Source: Cephalotus follicularis
Taxonomy: Eukaryota; Streptophyta; Magnoliopsida; Oxalidales; Cephalotaceae
NCBI GenBank assembly: GCA_001972305.1
Contig: BDDD01000272.1
Location: 434,001 to 498,000, forward strand
Length of the DNA: 64,000 nt
Direction of reading: 5' to 3'
Below the pieces are notes generated by a model. The model saw only the letters and a program-made list of their open reading frames with translations. It was not told the DNA's origin and did not search any database. Each line of letters begins with the position of its first letter. The first letter of the stretch is position 1. The translations under genes were made by a program, and so were the position numbers. Positions 19,960-32,194 of this stretch are shown here, one piece after another.

Positions 19960-20878
19960 TGTTGATACAGAAATCCTTCTCTCAACAGTATCCTACGTGG
20001 AGGACTTTGATTTGTTAAGAGAAACGCTTGTCACTGATGCCTGTGAGGAAGAAACTGATCTCGGACACCTGCACAAGTAGCAACAATGGTGAAGGCCCAT
20101 GAGGTTGTTCTCCCGGGGACACTTCGACGCTCAAGTTAGTCAAGTGCAGATGAAATATTATACTCTCTTGAATGTAAAAATTACTGACCTTTGTTCAGTG
20201 TGTTGAACTTGTATTTATAGTGGATTTTGGTAACTGGTTGAGCGTGTAAATCGGATTGATTGTTATCCCCTAGGAAGTGCCGAGGATCTCGGACATCCCC
20301 TTATCTCCGCCTATAATGTAGCTGCTTTCCTTTATCTCTTCCTTGAATATCGTCTCTTTCCTTTTGTAGTTGTTGATTGGGATTCTATCTCCTTAACTGG
20401 ATAAGATTAAATCCCAACGAATCTGGTAATGATTATCCCCTTATCCTGTTGATAAGGCTGAGGTCCTCCATTATTGGTTGTGATATCTCTGCAGAGGAAA
20501 GTGGGTCTGTGCTGTGGTTCCGAGGATGGAACAAGTATGAGGACGTCCGAGGAAGAGGTCCTCAGTTTCTGTGTACAGGAGACCGTATCTCCTGTTCTCC
20601 ACCTTATAAACACTTTGGGCCAAGGGAGTCCTTGGCCCCTGCTCCGTGAATATGATCTTCTGCCTTTGAGTCCGAGGAGTGTCCTCGAACTTGTGGTCCC
20701 AGAGTGTTGTTCTTCAAGAAGTTATGATCCTCGGCCCTTGGTCCGAGATGGCCATCCTTTGCCATGAGTGTGCTCCTCGGTAGGGTCTGCTAACAAGCTT
20801 CTAGTCTTCCCTGGACAGCTGGTCAAGTCTGCTGTGGACACGTGTCCTTGTTTTTATAAACATATTTTTCCTCCATCA
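19960..20878 (-). repeat. Retand-like LTR, 919 bp
   Basis: Starts TGTTGATACAGAAATCC and ends TTTTCCTCCATCA. It shares the opening with LTRs at 24274, 34719 and 58222 but is about 400 bp longer. The extra length holds six exact CCGAGG/CCTCGG hexamers between about 20280 and 20790. Confidence 0.85.
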
Positions 20879-21244
20879 CCTTTTATGCAATAATGGTCCG
20901 ATTAGATTTTTTTTTTTCCACTCAGAAATAGATGAATAGCACAAATTCCATGAAATCTTTGTTTTGTAAGACTAAAAATAAGTGTTCAAACTTCAAAGTA
21001 CATAAAGATTTCAATCATATGAAGTTTAAAATGCCACAATTATTATACTCGAAATAGTCTATAGGTATGTTTAGATTTTTAGGCCGTTTTTCTTGTAGTA
21101 TTTTAGGGGTTTTATGAACCGGTTTTACGAGGGAACTTAACATATATATTTTTTTTTATTTGTTGATTATATTTATTATCTCCATAATATACTTTATCTT
21201 AGTGTGGACATATTTTTATATTTTATTTATTTATAATTTGTTTT

Positions 21245-21495
21245 TCGTAATTCTAAACTATTCAATATTGAATCTATGTAAATCATTTATATCAATTTTT
21301 AAATTTATTAAAAATCTTTACCTATTGTCTCAACATATACAAATTTCAAATATTATATATGTTTTTCATGAAATTCATGTAACAATTAAATTTTTTATGT
21401 ATAGAATGAATGACTAGAGATATTCGATTGACTTAAAAATTTGTATAAATGATCTACATAGATAAAGTATTGAATCTAACGGTTAAAATTACAAA
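21245..21495. repeat. MITE-like inverted repeat, copy A
   Basis: Left arm near 21255-21322 (CAATATTGAATCTATGTAAA, TCATTTATATCAATTTTTAA) pairs with the reverse complement of 21425-21482 (CGATTGACTTAAAAATTTGT, ATAAATGATCTACATAGATA). The loop is about 100 bp. The arm is related to that of copy B. Confidence 0.65.
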
Positions 21496-21829
21496 ATACA
21501 GACTATTAAATGAGTGAAAATAAAAGGTAAGAGGAGGTGACTCTATATTCACGTGGGGTCAAATATTCTCCATTTATTAACATTATTAATTTTTGATTGA
21601 TTCATTTTAATAATTACTAATAAAAAATAATCTTAGGAAGTATATTACAGCACTCTTGTGGTCTTTTTAACAAAACCTATGTTTTAGTAACAGTAAAACA
21701 AAGAAGAACCCCTTAATCAATAGTCATTGACTACCCAAATCTGATGTAGTTAAAAATATCAAAAACTATAAGACATTTAATTGAGAATAAATCTTCTCTA
21801 TACGCTTTCATATTTATCTTTTATTATAT

Positions 21830-22115
21830 CATATAATCATATTTTTTAAATCTAACATTTGAATTTTGTCTATTATATAAATAGATTGTGCATATCAATT
21901 TTCAAGTCGATTGTAAATCTATAGGTGTATTTTTTAAAAAGAGATTATTTAATGTTATATGTAAAAAACTATATAAGGTCGAATTTGTTACGTGTCAAAA
22001 ATATATTAATAGATTTTCGATCGACTTAAAAATTGATATGCGTAATCTATCTAAATAGTTGATGAAATTCAACGGATAAACTTAAAAAATAAAATTATAT
22101 AATATAATGATTTTA
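21830..22115. repeat. MITE-like inverted repeat, copy B
   Basis: Left arm at about 21830-21925 (ATTGTGCATATCAATTTTCA, AGTCGATTGTAAATCTAT) pairs with the reverse complement of 22012-22110 (ATAGATTTTCGATCGACTTA, AAAATTGATATGCGTAATCT), with roughly three in four bases matching over 95-100 bp by eye. No autonomous partner or clear target duplication is visible. Confidence 0.7.
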
Positions 22116-24273
22116 ATGACTGAGTTTTTTCGTGTAACAAATGCTGTATAGCATTATTTGGTTGGGCATTGATCTAAGCAAAAACCTTCTCCTTAGTTTA
22201 CTGCTCAATAAGAGAGTCAAAGTTTGTCACTTTTGGCTGCTCCTCCAGTAATTATATAAAGAGAAGCAGAGAGGACCCTATGCTTGTTGGTCAAAGAGAA
22301 TACACTGTGTCTCATGCAGAGGGGGCCAAATTATAATAACCAAATACCAAATATATATATATTGGCCATGTAGACCTATGTATAAATAATTCAATACATT
22401 CTAAAAGAGTGGATAAAATGGAATTAAAATAATGAGAAAAGGAATATAAAGAATTGAAGTGTATTTTTTAATGAGAAAGCGATGGCACAGAAGTGACATA
22501 TAACGTGTTTTTTGGAGGGACATGTTAATCCCATCATGTGCACTTCTGTTCTTCCACATGCAAAAGAAATCCATTCATGTTCCTCTTCTATTGTGTGCTT
22601 CTCCTTTAAAACACAGAAGATTAGATCTCCAAATCAAACTGCAACATAAAGCTGACAAGTGATACCTCACACTTGTCATTGGATTAGAAATTGGAAATGC
22701 AACCTTTAATAATTTGGGTACAGAGATCTTCTTTCTCATTATTACATATTGTTGTTATGAGTTATCAAGTTTCAATAAAACCATATGAATCCTTATAATG
22801 AGGATCATTTATGTGGTGTTTGTTTGTTGTTTCTTATTTATGTTTTTGAAATTTATTGTCAGAAAAAACTTTGAAAACTGTTTTGAAAGTATTTTTTATT
22901 TATGAGATGCTCTTAGTATGATATTTTTAAAAACTATTAGGAAACCAAAAAATCATATTGGTATTTTTATTTGAAAGCTATTCCTTTTGATAATACAAAT
23001 GGTCGTGAATTGCTTTAATGAAACAATTTCACTTAATAATGCAAAAATTGAAATATGAAACGATACAAAACTATTTTCAAGGCAATTTACAAATTTTAAA
23101 ATCTGTTTTCCCTTTAAAAAAAGAGTTTTTAAAAAACTGTTAACACATAACATTTTTAATACTCAAAAATACGAATTTTTTGTCTTGCAAACAAAAAACA
23201 CTATTCAAACCAATGAACAAAACATAACCTTTTTTTATTTCAACTTAGTCTTTAATTTCTGTCACTCAAACATAAAGTAATCCATTCACAATTGAAGAGC
23301 AGTGGGGTCATTATTTTGGACGAATAATACTACCGAATATAATTGTGATACTATTATAATTATCATATCAAAATATCACTATTAATAATATTTTAATATT
23401 TAATAAAATAAACGTTAATAATATTTTAATAATTCAAATCTTAATTTTGATTAATAATATTATTAATGCGCCTTGAATACATGATTGACTTTGTGATGCA
23501 CAATTAATCAAAGAGATTAGTTGAGGTTTATAAAAGTTAATTAAATCCCACAGTAAGCACTAAAGTACCCAACAATAAAATTTGTTAATGAGGGCCATTA
23601 AACATGCTTGCATGATTAATAACAATAATTAAATCCAACTTAATTAATACTTAATCAACTTACCAAAATCCAAATTGCAACTTCAAGACAGTAAGCATGC
23701 TGCATTCTGCGTCAGTCTCATTATTACCATCTCTTCCACTTCTCGAGTGTGAACTAGGCGATTCATTATTTTCTAGTTTACATCCCGTGATTTTCGGGTT
23801 TTTTTTTTCTTCTTACACTATTTTGCCATTATTTTTGTCGTGGATTTTGGGTATCCCATGTGGGCTTTGCCTTTTGTGGGGGATAAGTGATAACGGGATA
23901 CTCGTGAGTCGTGCCTAATAAACGAAAATTGTACATTTAACAGTTTTTAATTGAAAACCGAACTAGTGGGCCGTTCTCTGGCCCCAGTTACCGGTGTCAG
24001 TGTTCAATATTCTCCGTAACATATGCGTAAAGCCCTATATTTTGGGCCCCATTTTTATTCCTCACACAAACAAATTGCTGCTCCATTTTATTTTGCTTTT
24101 TATCTTTTTGTAGCTTAACGTTAGCAGTACCTACAGGCAATCTGTGTAGCCCAATCAGCAAGAATATTTATTCATATTTAGATTGATCATCGTTTAAGAG
24201 CCCTTCAAAAAAAGTAAAATTCTTAAAGCAACATTAGATTTTACAATATAATACTCTCATCCTTAATACTATA

Positions 24274-24787
24274 TGTTGATGCGAAAAATCTCCTCAACAG
24301 TCCTCTGACGTGGAAAGATCTGATTTGTTAAGGAAAACCCTTCATTGCCTCGAAAGAAAGTATTTAATGAGTGTTGATCGTCTTCCCTGCACAAGGAGAA
24401 CAAAGAAATCGTAGGTCTAGGAAGGTTTACTCACGGGGACACTCCGATGCAAAAGATAGACAAGGCAGGAAGAAAAACAACACAAAGGTGCTTTAATAGT
24501 ACAAAAATGACGGACCTGTGTTAATTGTTTGATTCCCGTATTTATAGGAGATTATTGTAATTGCCTTGTTTGATTTTAGGAGGTGATGAGTGTTCCCCTA
24601 AGGAAATGCCGAGTATCTCGGCCATTTCCTTGATTCTCCACCGGATTTAGCGCCTGGACGTTATGGCGCATTATCTTCCCAGATTTTATGTAACGTTCAA
24701 CCACTTGTCTATGGCTCTAGACGACATCTGGCGTCTTTCCCCGAGGACACGTGACACTATTCTTTAAGTGGAATTTTTCCCACATCA
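24274..24787 (-). repeat. 3' LTR of the Retand-like element
   Basis: Starts TGTTGATGCGAAAAATC and ends TTTTTCCCACATCA. Immediately inside, on the minus strand, is a purine run containing GGGGGGGC (about 24790-24800) that would serve as polypurine tract. Confidence 0.9.
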
Positions 24788-25456
24788 TATGCCCCCCCGG
24801 TCCTTCTTCTTTGGCCGTGGCAGAGGAGGAGGAGCAGAGTTGAGAATTGTTACTCGGGCAGAGCTTCGTTACAGAGGTGAATTTAAACTGGCCGAGGATA
24901 AAGAACAGATGGTATATGGCTTTGAGCGGGGCTTGCCGTTTGTAGATATAATAGATCCAATCTTCAGTTGGGCCTGGTCTTGCGGCCCGAGTCGGGTATT
25001 GATACGACGTGACATGAAAAGCGTCATCTTTACGTCATATCTCTTTAATTAATTCCCATCATTGTGTCAAAGTTGAAAAGTTTTGCATGCTTTGGTCTTT
25101 TCGGTTCCCGCGCATAAAACCCTTCGTTTCTCGCGCCTGACTTGACAAGCCAATCTCCACCGTCCAGATCAACAGTGATCCAAAGGCCAGGAAGCAATCC
25201 TGGTTTCTATAAATTCCTTCTTTCTCTGTTGAGTGTCTCTTTCGCTCTCTTGCACTCTAGAATTCTAAAGCTTTCTGAGATTTTTTGTTTACCCAGTCTT
25301 CAAGATAATTTTCTTCTTTGATTCTTCGTCTTCATAATATCCAGATGAATAGTTCTATCTCTCTTGTTTTCATTTCTCTGTTCAAGTACCCATAGGTTTT
25401 TTCTTGTCCTCAAAATCTTCATCTCTTTCTCTTTCTCTCTATGCCTATCATCCGTC

Positions 25457-28112
25457 ATGGCCAGAATCAAGCAAACCAAGAGATATCTTAGAACTCCCGA
25501 GGAGGTAGCCCAAGCTAGTGGGGGGGGTTGCCATTGGCGAGCGTCCTCTGGGCCCTTAGGTAGACAAGGAGGTCACTGCTGCTGGTGCTCCCAACGTTGC
25601 CTCCACTGAGGCTGGGGTCCAAATCTTCAAGACTCATTTCGAGCAAAGTATACTGCGCCCGAGGAAGATGAAAGAATTAACTACAAAATTCTCTTTCCCG
25701 AGCAGCCTGGAGTATGAAATTCCCGACAATCCCTCAGTGATCACGGAGAGTAGGCCTGGCCTGTTCGTGGTATTCTCGGATGCTCTAGACCACGGGCTAA
25801 GGTTACCTCTCCCGACCTTTGCCATTAGCATCCTGAGGCATTATCAAATCCACCCGTCCATGCTTCAAGCTCAGTCCTGGGGGTTCATCATCGGCTTCCT
25901 AGTGAGGTGCTTGAAGACCGGGGTGATAGCTATAGTGGGGCTATTTAAAGAATTCCACACCATCAATGCCTCCCTAGGAAAGCTTGGCTTTTACTTTAAG
26001 TCTAGGGTGAGCCGGGCCAAGCTGCTGACAGAGAATACCAAGTCGGTCAAGGGTTGGAGAGGGAAATACTTCGTGGTCAAGAATCTCCCTGGCTTCATAG
26101 CCTGTCCATGGTGTGATACCATTGATACTGGGCGCCTGAATCAGAGGATAGTTCTGAGTGAGACTGAGAAGGTTGATATAGAAAAGCTTTTGGCCCTTAC
26201 TCCCGAGGACGTAAGCTCCCTAGTGTTTGAGGATCGCTTGCGTCGGATCGGGCTAAGTGGATCCATTGGTCAAGCCAATCGCCTGGAAGAAGTGGAAGAG
26301 GTCCCCGTGGGGGTAGAAAGAGAAAGAGGCCAAGGTGCCCGAGATGAAAATTTATCCTCGGCAGTTGTAGAAGGAGAGAGCCGTAGTGACATTTTCTCTG
26401 AATATTGCCTTTGTTTTTGTGTTATGCTTTGCATGCATTTCTAATCGTCTTTTCGTGACTTTTGTCAGAGATGACATCTCGCTTACCCACCATGAACATC
26501 CTGAGGGCTGGTTGGGAAAGTGCCCAAGCTACCATTCCCGAGGAGGCGAGACGAGAAGCTCTGAAAAAGAAAACGACGGAGGAGAGGGTTGCTGACTCAA
26601 AGAGGAAGAGGGCAGCCAAGGAAGTCGATGCCGCTGAGGAACGAGCTTAGGCTCGGCTGCTAAGGCAAAAGCTGATGCCCAAGATAAAGCCGATGTTGAG
26701 GCTAAGGCCCGGGCTCAGGTGGAGGCCGAGGAGACTAGGGCCGAGATTTCCCATGGAAAGAGACTCGTTGCGGACCCATTACCTCGTCCTTCAAGAAGGA
26801 AAAGAATAGCCGACGAGGGGGATGCGCCTCAGGGTGAGACTGCCGAGCCGAGCTCCCAGGATTCTGAGTTCCTTGATCCTCCTGAGGAGATCAACAAAAT
26901 AAGACAAATCTTGATGGAGCTGGGCAGCTCAAGTGTTAGTTGGAAGACACCAGGAGTTGCGATCGGGCTTGTTAGGTTAGGGCTCTTCCCTCCAGAGGTG
27001 GAGGTCAGACAGGGATGGTCCGTGGGCCAGTTATGGGCTCACGTCTTCCAAAGTAATTTCAGGGTACGTAACCCTTACTAATCTCCTCCATAATTAACTT
27101 CTTGTGCTCTTCTTTTAAAGTCGGGCTCCTTTTCCAGGCCATGGGTGACTCCTACTTTCTACTGGAGAAGTTCAAAGAGGTGGAGGCGTTAAACAAGTAG
27201 CTCGGGGCCGAGAATGACAAGGTTAAAAAGTCCTTGGACGCTACTCGTGCTCAGCTAGAGGAGGTGCTCGAGGCACAATAATCAATACAGGCATAGAGGA
27301 GGGCGGCTCTTGAGGAGTTGGCCATGGAGAAGAGGAGCAGGCTGGCCGTAGTTAATCACGACATCCAACTTGAAGGAAAGTGGAAGGCTTATGCTGAAAA
27401 GCTCGACAAGTTTGACGAGCTGGAGGGACCTCAGACTGCGGCTGCGGTGGACAGAGCAATCCTGGACTTCAAGGCATTCTCAGAATTTAAAGAACTGGTG
27501 GATGCTCGGATCGCAGCAGCGGTGGATGGAGCCATCTCAAACTTCAAGGCGTCCTCGGAGTTTCAGGATGCCCTAACCAATGGCATGGATAACTTTAGGG
27601 CCTCAGAGGATTTTTCCAATGAGGTCCTTAAGGAGTCCTCGACCCTGTTTCGTCGGGGGTTTTACACCTTCCGTAACTTGGTGGGTTGTCATCCTGAGCT
27701 TCCGTTGGACTCCATCATATGCGGTTCCTTAGTGACTGATTATGAATACCTTCCTGACGGAGTCAATGAGGCCTAGGAGGAAGCTTTTCAAGCCTATGAT
27801 GAGGAGCAAAGTCATGCTCAGGAACCTGAGTGGTCGCCTGATGGTCATGACATGGTCCCGTTCACTGATGCCGCCGCGAAGACCGAACATGAGCCTTTAG
27901 CTACGTAACCTCTTTCACTTCTCCTAGCCGAGGATCCAGCTCTTGAGCCAGAGACTATGGATCCTTCTACCGAACTTGTCGTAGATCCCTCTCCCCAGGC
28001 CGTGGCCAAGGAATCTCCATCTGCACCTACTCCCGAGGACCCCACTCTTGGGCCCGTTGCCAAGGATCCCCCAATTCCTCCAATTGTACATGATATCCCC
28101 TCAGGGGACGAG
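25457..28112 (+). pseudogene. Antisense ORF of Retand-like element (gypsy-type transposase-like domain)
   Basis: Runs opposite to gag-pol. It starts MARIKQTKRYLRTPEEVAQA at 25457. The main domain (25668-26380) contains FSNALDHGLRLPLP-like and ILRHYQIHPSMLQAQSWGFI segments and FYFKSRVSRAKLLTENTKSV, matching the plant 'putative gypsy type transposon' family (Pfam Transposase_28, from memory). A GT/AG-bounded gap follows, then Lys/Glu/Ala-rich sequence with coiled-coil character (26470-27080, 27318-27776) and an acidic, Pro-rich end near 28112. Antisense ORFs in this position are known in Retand/Grande-type elements; their function is unknown. It is a broken copy. The N-terminal six residues resemble the histone H3 tail. 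Confidence 0.8.
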
Positions 28113-29062
28113 ACTTATATTAGATGTTCCTTTTTTCTTTCTATCATGTAACCTTTTTTTTTCTTTTTCGCAATGTAATATATTTTCCAATGAATGAAAT
28201 ACAAATTTTTTGCATCTCGGACTTCTTCCTTTTCAGCTTTTTTTCTTGCTTTGCTTTGAATGCTTTGGATTTAATCCGAGCACTTCCAGTTCCCTTATGA
28301 TAATAAGCAACATGACTTGTGCTTCACGTGAGCATCATAATCCCACTGAGAGATTTTGAGTTAGCCTATTTTATAGGCCATTTAAATTGTGGTCTTACAA
28401 TTTTCAGACCTAGTTATCCAAGCTTTCTAGTCCCCGTAGGACACTTTGTTTAAAAAGCACTTAAGCAACAACACTCAGTCTTTACGAGTTCCTTTGTGTT
28501 CTTAGACCAAGTTTTAAGTCTGCTCGGACAAGTTCTAACGGGTTTGCCGAGCAGGATCTTGTCTGGTCCGTTACATTCTAGACCAGGTCGTCTGAGTTTG
28601 CAGTCCTCGTAGGGACACTTGTTTCAAAGTGCTCAGTCCAATGAACTTGATCGTTACAAGTTCTATATGGATTCGCCTCTCAAGACACGATATTGGTCTG
28701 GTCAGGTAAAGGAATACCGACCAGTGTTTGCTCCCTTGGGAGTCTTTAGCGCTCATCGGAAGGAGTCTTTGTTGCTCCTCGGAAGGAATCTTTATTGCTC
28801 ATCGGAAGGAGTCTTTGTAAGACTTGGAGAGCTCGGGTCCTGTACCAGGGCCTGCTCTGATTGTTCCCTTGGGAGCATGTCGGACATGCTTGTATTAAAG
28901 CTTCTTGATTGAGGGAGTTGATCGGTGGCTGTTCAGAGGTTTAAGGACATGAACATTGGGCCTCCGGTCCCTTGCAAACTTGGAACTATGATCTTGCATA
29001 CATTTTTGAATCAAAAATTGAATTTTATTGATATCTTTCAATGTATGTACAACTTACAATAG
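28113..29062. repeat. Untranslated middle region with single-copy version of the array unit
   Basis: No coding sequence. Bases 28735-28910 hold TTTGCTCCCTTGGGAGTCTT, three short GCTCATCGGAAGGAGTCTTT repeats, TGTACCAGGGCCTGCTCTGA and GCTTGTATTAAAGCTTCTTG, corresponding in order to one 78-bp unit of the array at 2870-4100. Bases 28927-28985 match the 57-bp repeat and the sequence after it in that element. Confidence 0.8.
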
Positions 29063-30107
29063 TTATTGGTAATACTTCCTCATATGCTCAGCATTCCAAG
29101 CTCTAGGAATTTCCTTGCCCCCCAGAGTTTCAAGTTTGAATGTCCTAGGTCGGAGCACTCTTTTAACCTTGTAAGGGCCTTCCCAGTTAGGGGCTAGCTT
29201 TTTTCTGGTACCGGTTGGATCTGCGATAGCCGAGTTGTGGAGGACTAGATCTCCTTCTCTTAGTGGTCGGGGGTTTTCCCTTTTGTTATAATAACGGCTC
29301 ACCCTTTGTTGGTAGGCTGTAACTTTTATGGCAGCCTTATCCCTGAGCCCTTGTACTAAGTCGACGAGGTTCCTCAATCCTTATTCATTATTTTCCTCTG
29401 TGAAATGCACAACCATTGGCGACTGTACATCAATATCCATCGGTATCATGGCTTCGACCCCAAAACAAAGGCTGTATGGGGACTCACCAGTCGTGGTCTG
29501 AGGAGTGGTTCTATATGCCCATAGTACACTCGGTAGCATCTCAGTCCATCTTCCCTTACTATCCTCAAGGCGTTTTCTTAAGTCCGAGATGATTTCTCTG
29601 TTGATCACCTCGGCTTGAACATTGCTCTAGGGGTAGGCTACTGAAGCAAGCCTGTGCTCGATTCTCCACTCTTTGCAAAAATCACGGAAGGCTTGGCAAT
29701 CAAAACTGTTTACCATTATCTAAGACTATTGTCCTCGGCACTCCGAATCTATATATGATGGATTTCCAGACGAAGCTTTCCGTGTTTTTCTCCGTAATTG
29801 TGGCAAGAGGTTCAGCTTCTACCTACTTGGTGAAATAGTCTACTGCCAAAATAAGATACTTCCTCTGCCCTGTTACTACTGGAAGTGGTCCGACGAAGTC
29901 CATTCCCCACTGTGCAAAGGGTCAAGAGGTCGTGATAGACGTTAAAGGCTGTGAAGGTCTTCTGCTTATGTTAGAGTTCCTCTGACAGTTATCACACCTC
30001 CTTACCAAGTCTATGACATCTTGGTGTATGGTCGGCCAGAAATAGCCCTGTCTCAACAATTTGTTGGACAAGGTTCTACCCCAGTGTGATTGCCCAAACT
30101 CCTTCAT
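29063..30107 (-). pseudogene. Integrase region of Retand-like pol
   Basis: Integrase inserts element cDNA into nuclear DNA. The zinc-binding HHCC end is seen at 29922-30107 (RQGYFWPTIHQDVIDLVRRC then DNCQRNS), the core's later part at 29381-29608 (WAYRTTPQTTTGESPYSLCF) and the C-terminal region at 29063-29377 (LREGDLVLHNS, NWEGPYKVKRVLRPRTFKLE). There is no chromodomain, as expected for the Tat lineage. Broken. Confidence 0.85.
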
Positions 30108-30274
30108 GGACGTCCCTTAGAGCATAATCGGCCTCTAAGGGAGTCAAACATCTCGGCCAAGGAAAAGAAAAAATACCTTTTGTAGAGGATCCCATCTCGA
30201 AGCTAATATCTGTTTGCTCTGTACACTAGTTTTCTCGCATCCGAAAGGTCCTCGGGAAAAATTTTGTTTCTCAG

Positions 30275-32155
30275 TCAATTGATAAGTGGAGTCATCCAGT
30301 TTGGCTCCTGTGGTGCATATATGTCCATCACATCAATCTCTGAGATAGTGGGTCTATCCAGATAGTCCATTAGCACGGTTTGATTTTTCTGTAATTCCTC
30401 CGTTGTTGCTAGCTTGGACAACTGGTTTGCTAGGACATTTTCTGCTCTGGGCACCTTCAACATTCTAATCATTTGGAAGGCTTACTTCAAACTCTAAAAG
30501 TGTGCTATGTACTTAGCCATGGTATCTTCTCTAGCTTCATACTCCCCACTCACCAGACCAACTACCAGCTGAGAATCATTGGAGACTTCTATTTTTTGGA
30601 CCTCTAAGTGCTTTGCAATCGTCAGTCCAGCGATTAGAGCTTCCCACTCGGCTTCGTTATTTGTGGCCTTGAATCCGAATCTTAGAGCATACTCCAAGGT
30701 CCACCCATATGGACTTGTTAACACCAATCCTGCTCTACTTCCAGAGACACAGGATGAGCCATCCACGGATAACTTCCATAACCCCTTCTCTTCTTCAGAG
30801 GTGTCTTCTTCCATACACTCCGTAAGTGTATGATCTCCTAAAAAATCGGCCAAGACCTGTGATTTTATTGCTGGCTTGGCTTCAAACTTCACGTCATACT
30901 CACCCAACTCGACCGTCCACTTGATCAACCTGCCCGAAACGTCTGGCTTTGCTAGAACTTGTCTTAGTGGTTGGTCGGATAAAACCTTGATGGTATGGGC
31001 TTGAAAGTATGGCCTCAGCTTCCTCGCAGCTATGATCAGGGCATAAGAAAATTTTTCTACTTTTGGATACCTCCCCTTAGCATCGTTCAAGGCCTTGCTG
31101 ACATAATACACTGGCCTCTGAACTTTCTCCTCTTCTCTGACAAGCACTACACTCACTGCACCCGTTGTTGCCGTAAGGTACAAATACAAGTTTTTTCCAT
31201 CCTTAGGTTTTGAAATCAGATGAGGGGAAGCCATGTACTCCTTCAACTTATCGAAGGCTGCTTGACACTCATCCAACCAAGAAAATCCCTTGGGATCTCT
31301 CAATACTTTGAAAAAAGGAAAGCATTTTTCTGCTGATTTTGAAACAAACTTGCTCAGGGATGCTATTCTACCATTGAGTTTCTGTATATCCCTGATGGTC
31401 GTCTGAGGAGGCCTCATGCTCTGAACTGCTGAAATTTTCTCCAGGTTGGCCTCTATCCCTCTGCTTGAGACCATGAACCCGAAGAACTTGCTAGAGGTGA
31501 CCCCAAAAGTACATTTTGAAGGATTGAGCTTCATCTTGTATTTCCTCAATACTTCAAAAGTTTCCTCCAAGTCTTTAATGTGGGGACTCTTCACTGGCGA
31601 CTTGACGAACATGTCGTCAATATAAACCTCTATGTTTCTCCCGATGTGAGGTTAAAATATCTTGTTGACTAACCATTGGTAGGTCGCCCCAGCGTTCTTC
31701 AATCCAAAGGGCATGACTTTGTAGCAGTACATGCCTCTGTCAGTGATGAAGGTTGTCTTGTTCTCATCGGACCCATACATGGGGATTTGATTGTATCCCG
31801 AGTATGCGTCCAAGAAGCTTAACATTCTGTATCCGAAAGTCGCATCCACCAACTGATCAATCTTTGAGAGAGAGAAATGATCCTTCGGGCAAGCTTTGTT
31901 TAAATCTATGAAGTCGATACACATCCTCCACTTGCCATTTTCTTTCTTGACTAGGACCGGGTTCGCCAGCCAATCAGAATAGTGTACTTCCCTGATGAAC
32001 TCCGCTTGCAATAGCTTGCTCACCTCCTCGGCTATTGCCCGTTGCCTCTCGGGAGCGAAAATCCTTTTCTTTTGCTTGGTCGGAGGCCTCATAGGATCCA
32101 CGATTAATTTATGGACTGATCCCAGGGACCTCCTCTGCCAACCAAGCAAATACAT
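30275..32155 (-). pseudogene. Reverse transcriptase and dual RNase H region
   Basis: Reverse transcriptase motifs include RMCIDFIDLNKACPKDHF and [13 protein letters not shown] (31652-32155), with the connection and first RNase H in 30494-31612 (FFKVLRDPKGFSW, YLYLTATTGAVSVVLVREEE). A second RNase H-like domain follows (WKLSVDGSSCVSGSRAGLVL, FGFKATNNEAEWEALIAGL), which is diagnostic for the Tat/Ogre group. It copies element RNA into DNA in virus-like particles. Broken in a few places. Confidence 0.88.
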
Positions 32156-32194
32156 CCTTATTGTTTTTGAGGAACGTTATAAGTTCCCTTTTCT

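Larger units (their letters stand above)
18805..20878 (-). mobile_element. Retand-like element fragment: 5' LTR plus gag
   Basis: A minus-strand Tat-lineage element represented only by its 5' LTR (19960-20878), primer binding site and most of gag (18805-19914). On the left it stops inside gag and abuts the direct repeat at 18540-18730. No second LTR is seen in the window. The gag frame that remains is long, so this copy is younger or less decayed than the one at 2194-7240. Confidence 0.85.
20879..24273. other. AT-rich intergenic DNA
   Basis: No gene recognised on either strand. It contains two related MITE-like inverted repeats (21245-21495 and 21830-22115). A TATA-like AATTATATAAAGAGAAGCAG at 22245-22265, followed by GC-richer sequence to about 22330, is the only promoter-like signal, with no reading frame behind it. 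Bases 22940-23470 and 23550-23690 are very AT-rich. Confidence 0.6.

Noticed and set aside
22245-22330. Host promoter or microRNA precursor around AATTATATAAAGAGAAGCAG
   Set aside because: A TATA-like box exists but no reading frame, and no convincing hairpin could be seen by eye.
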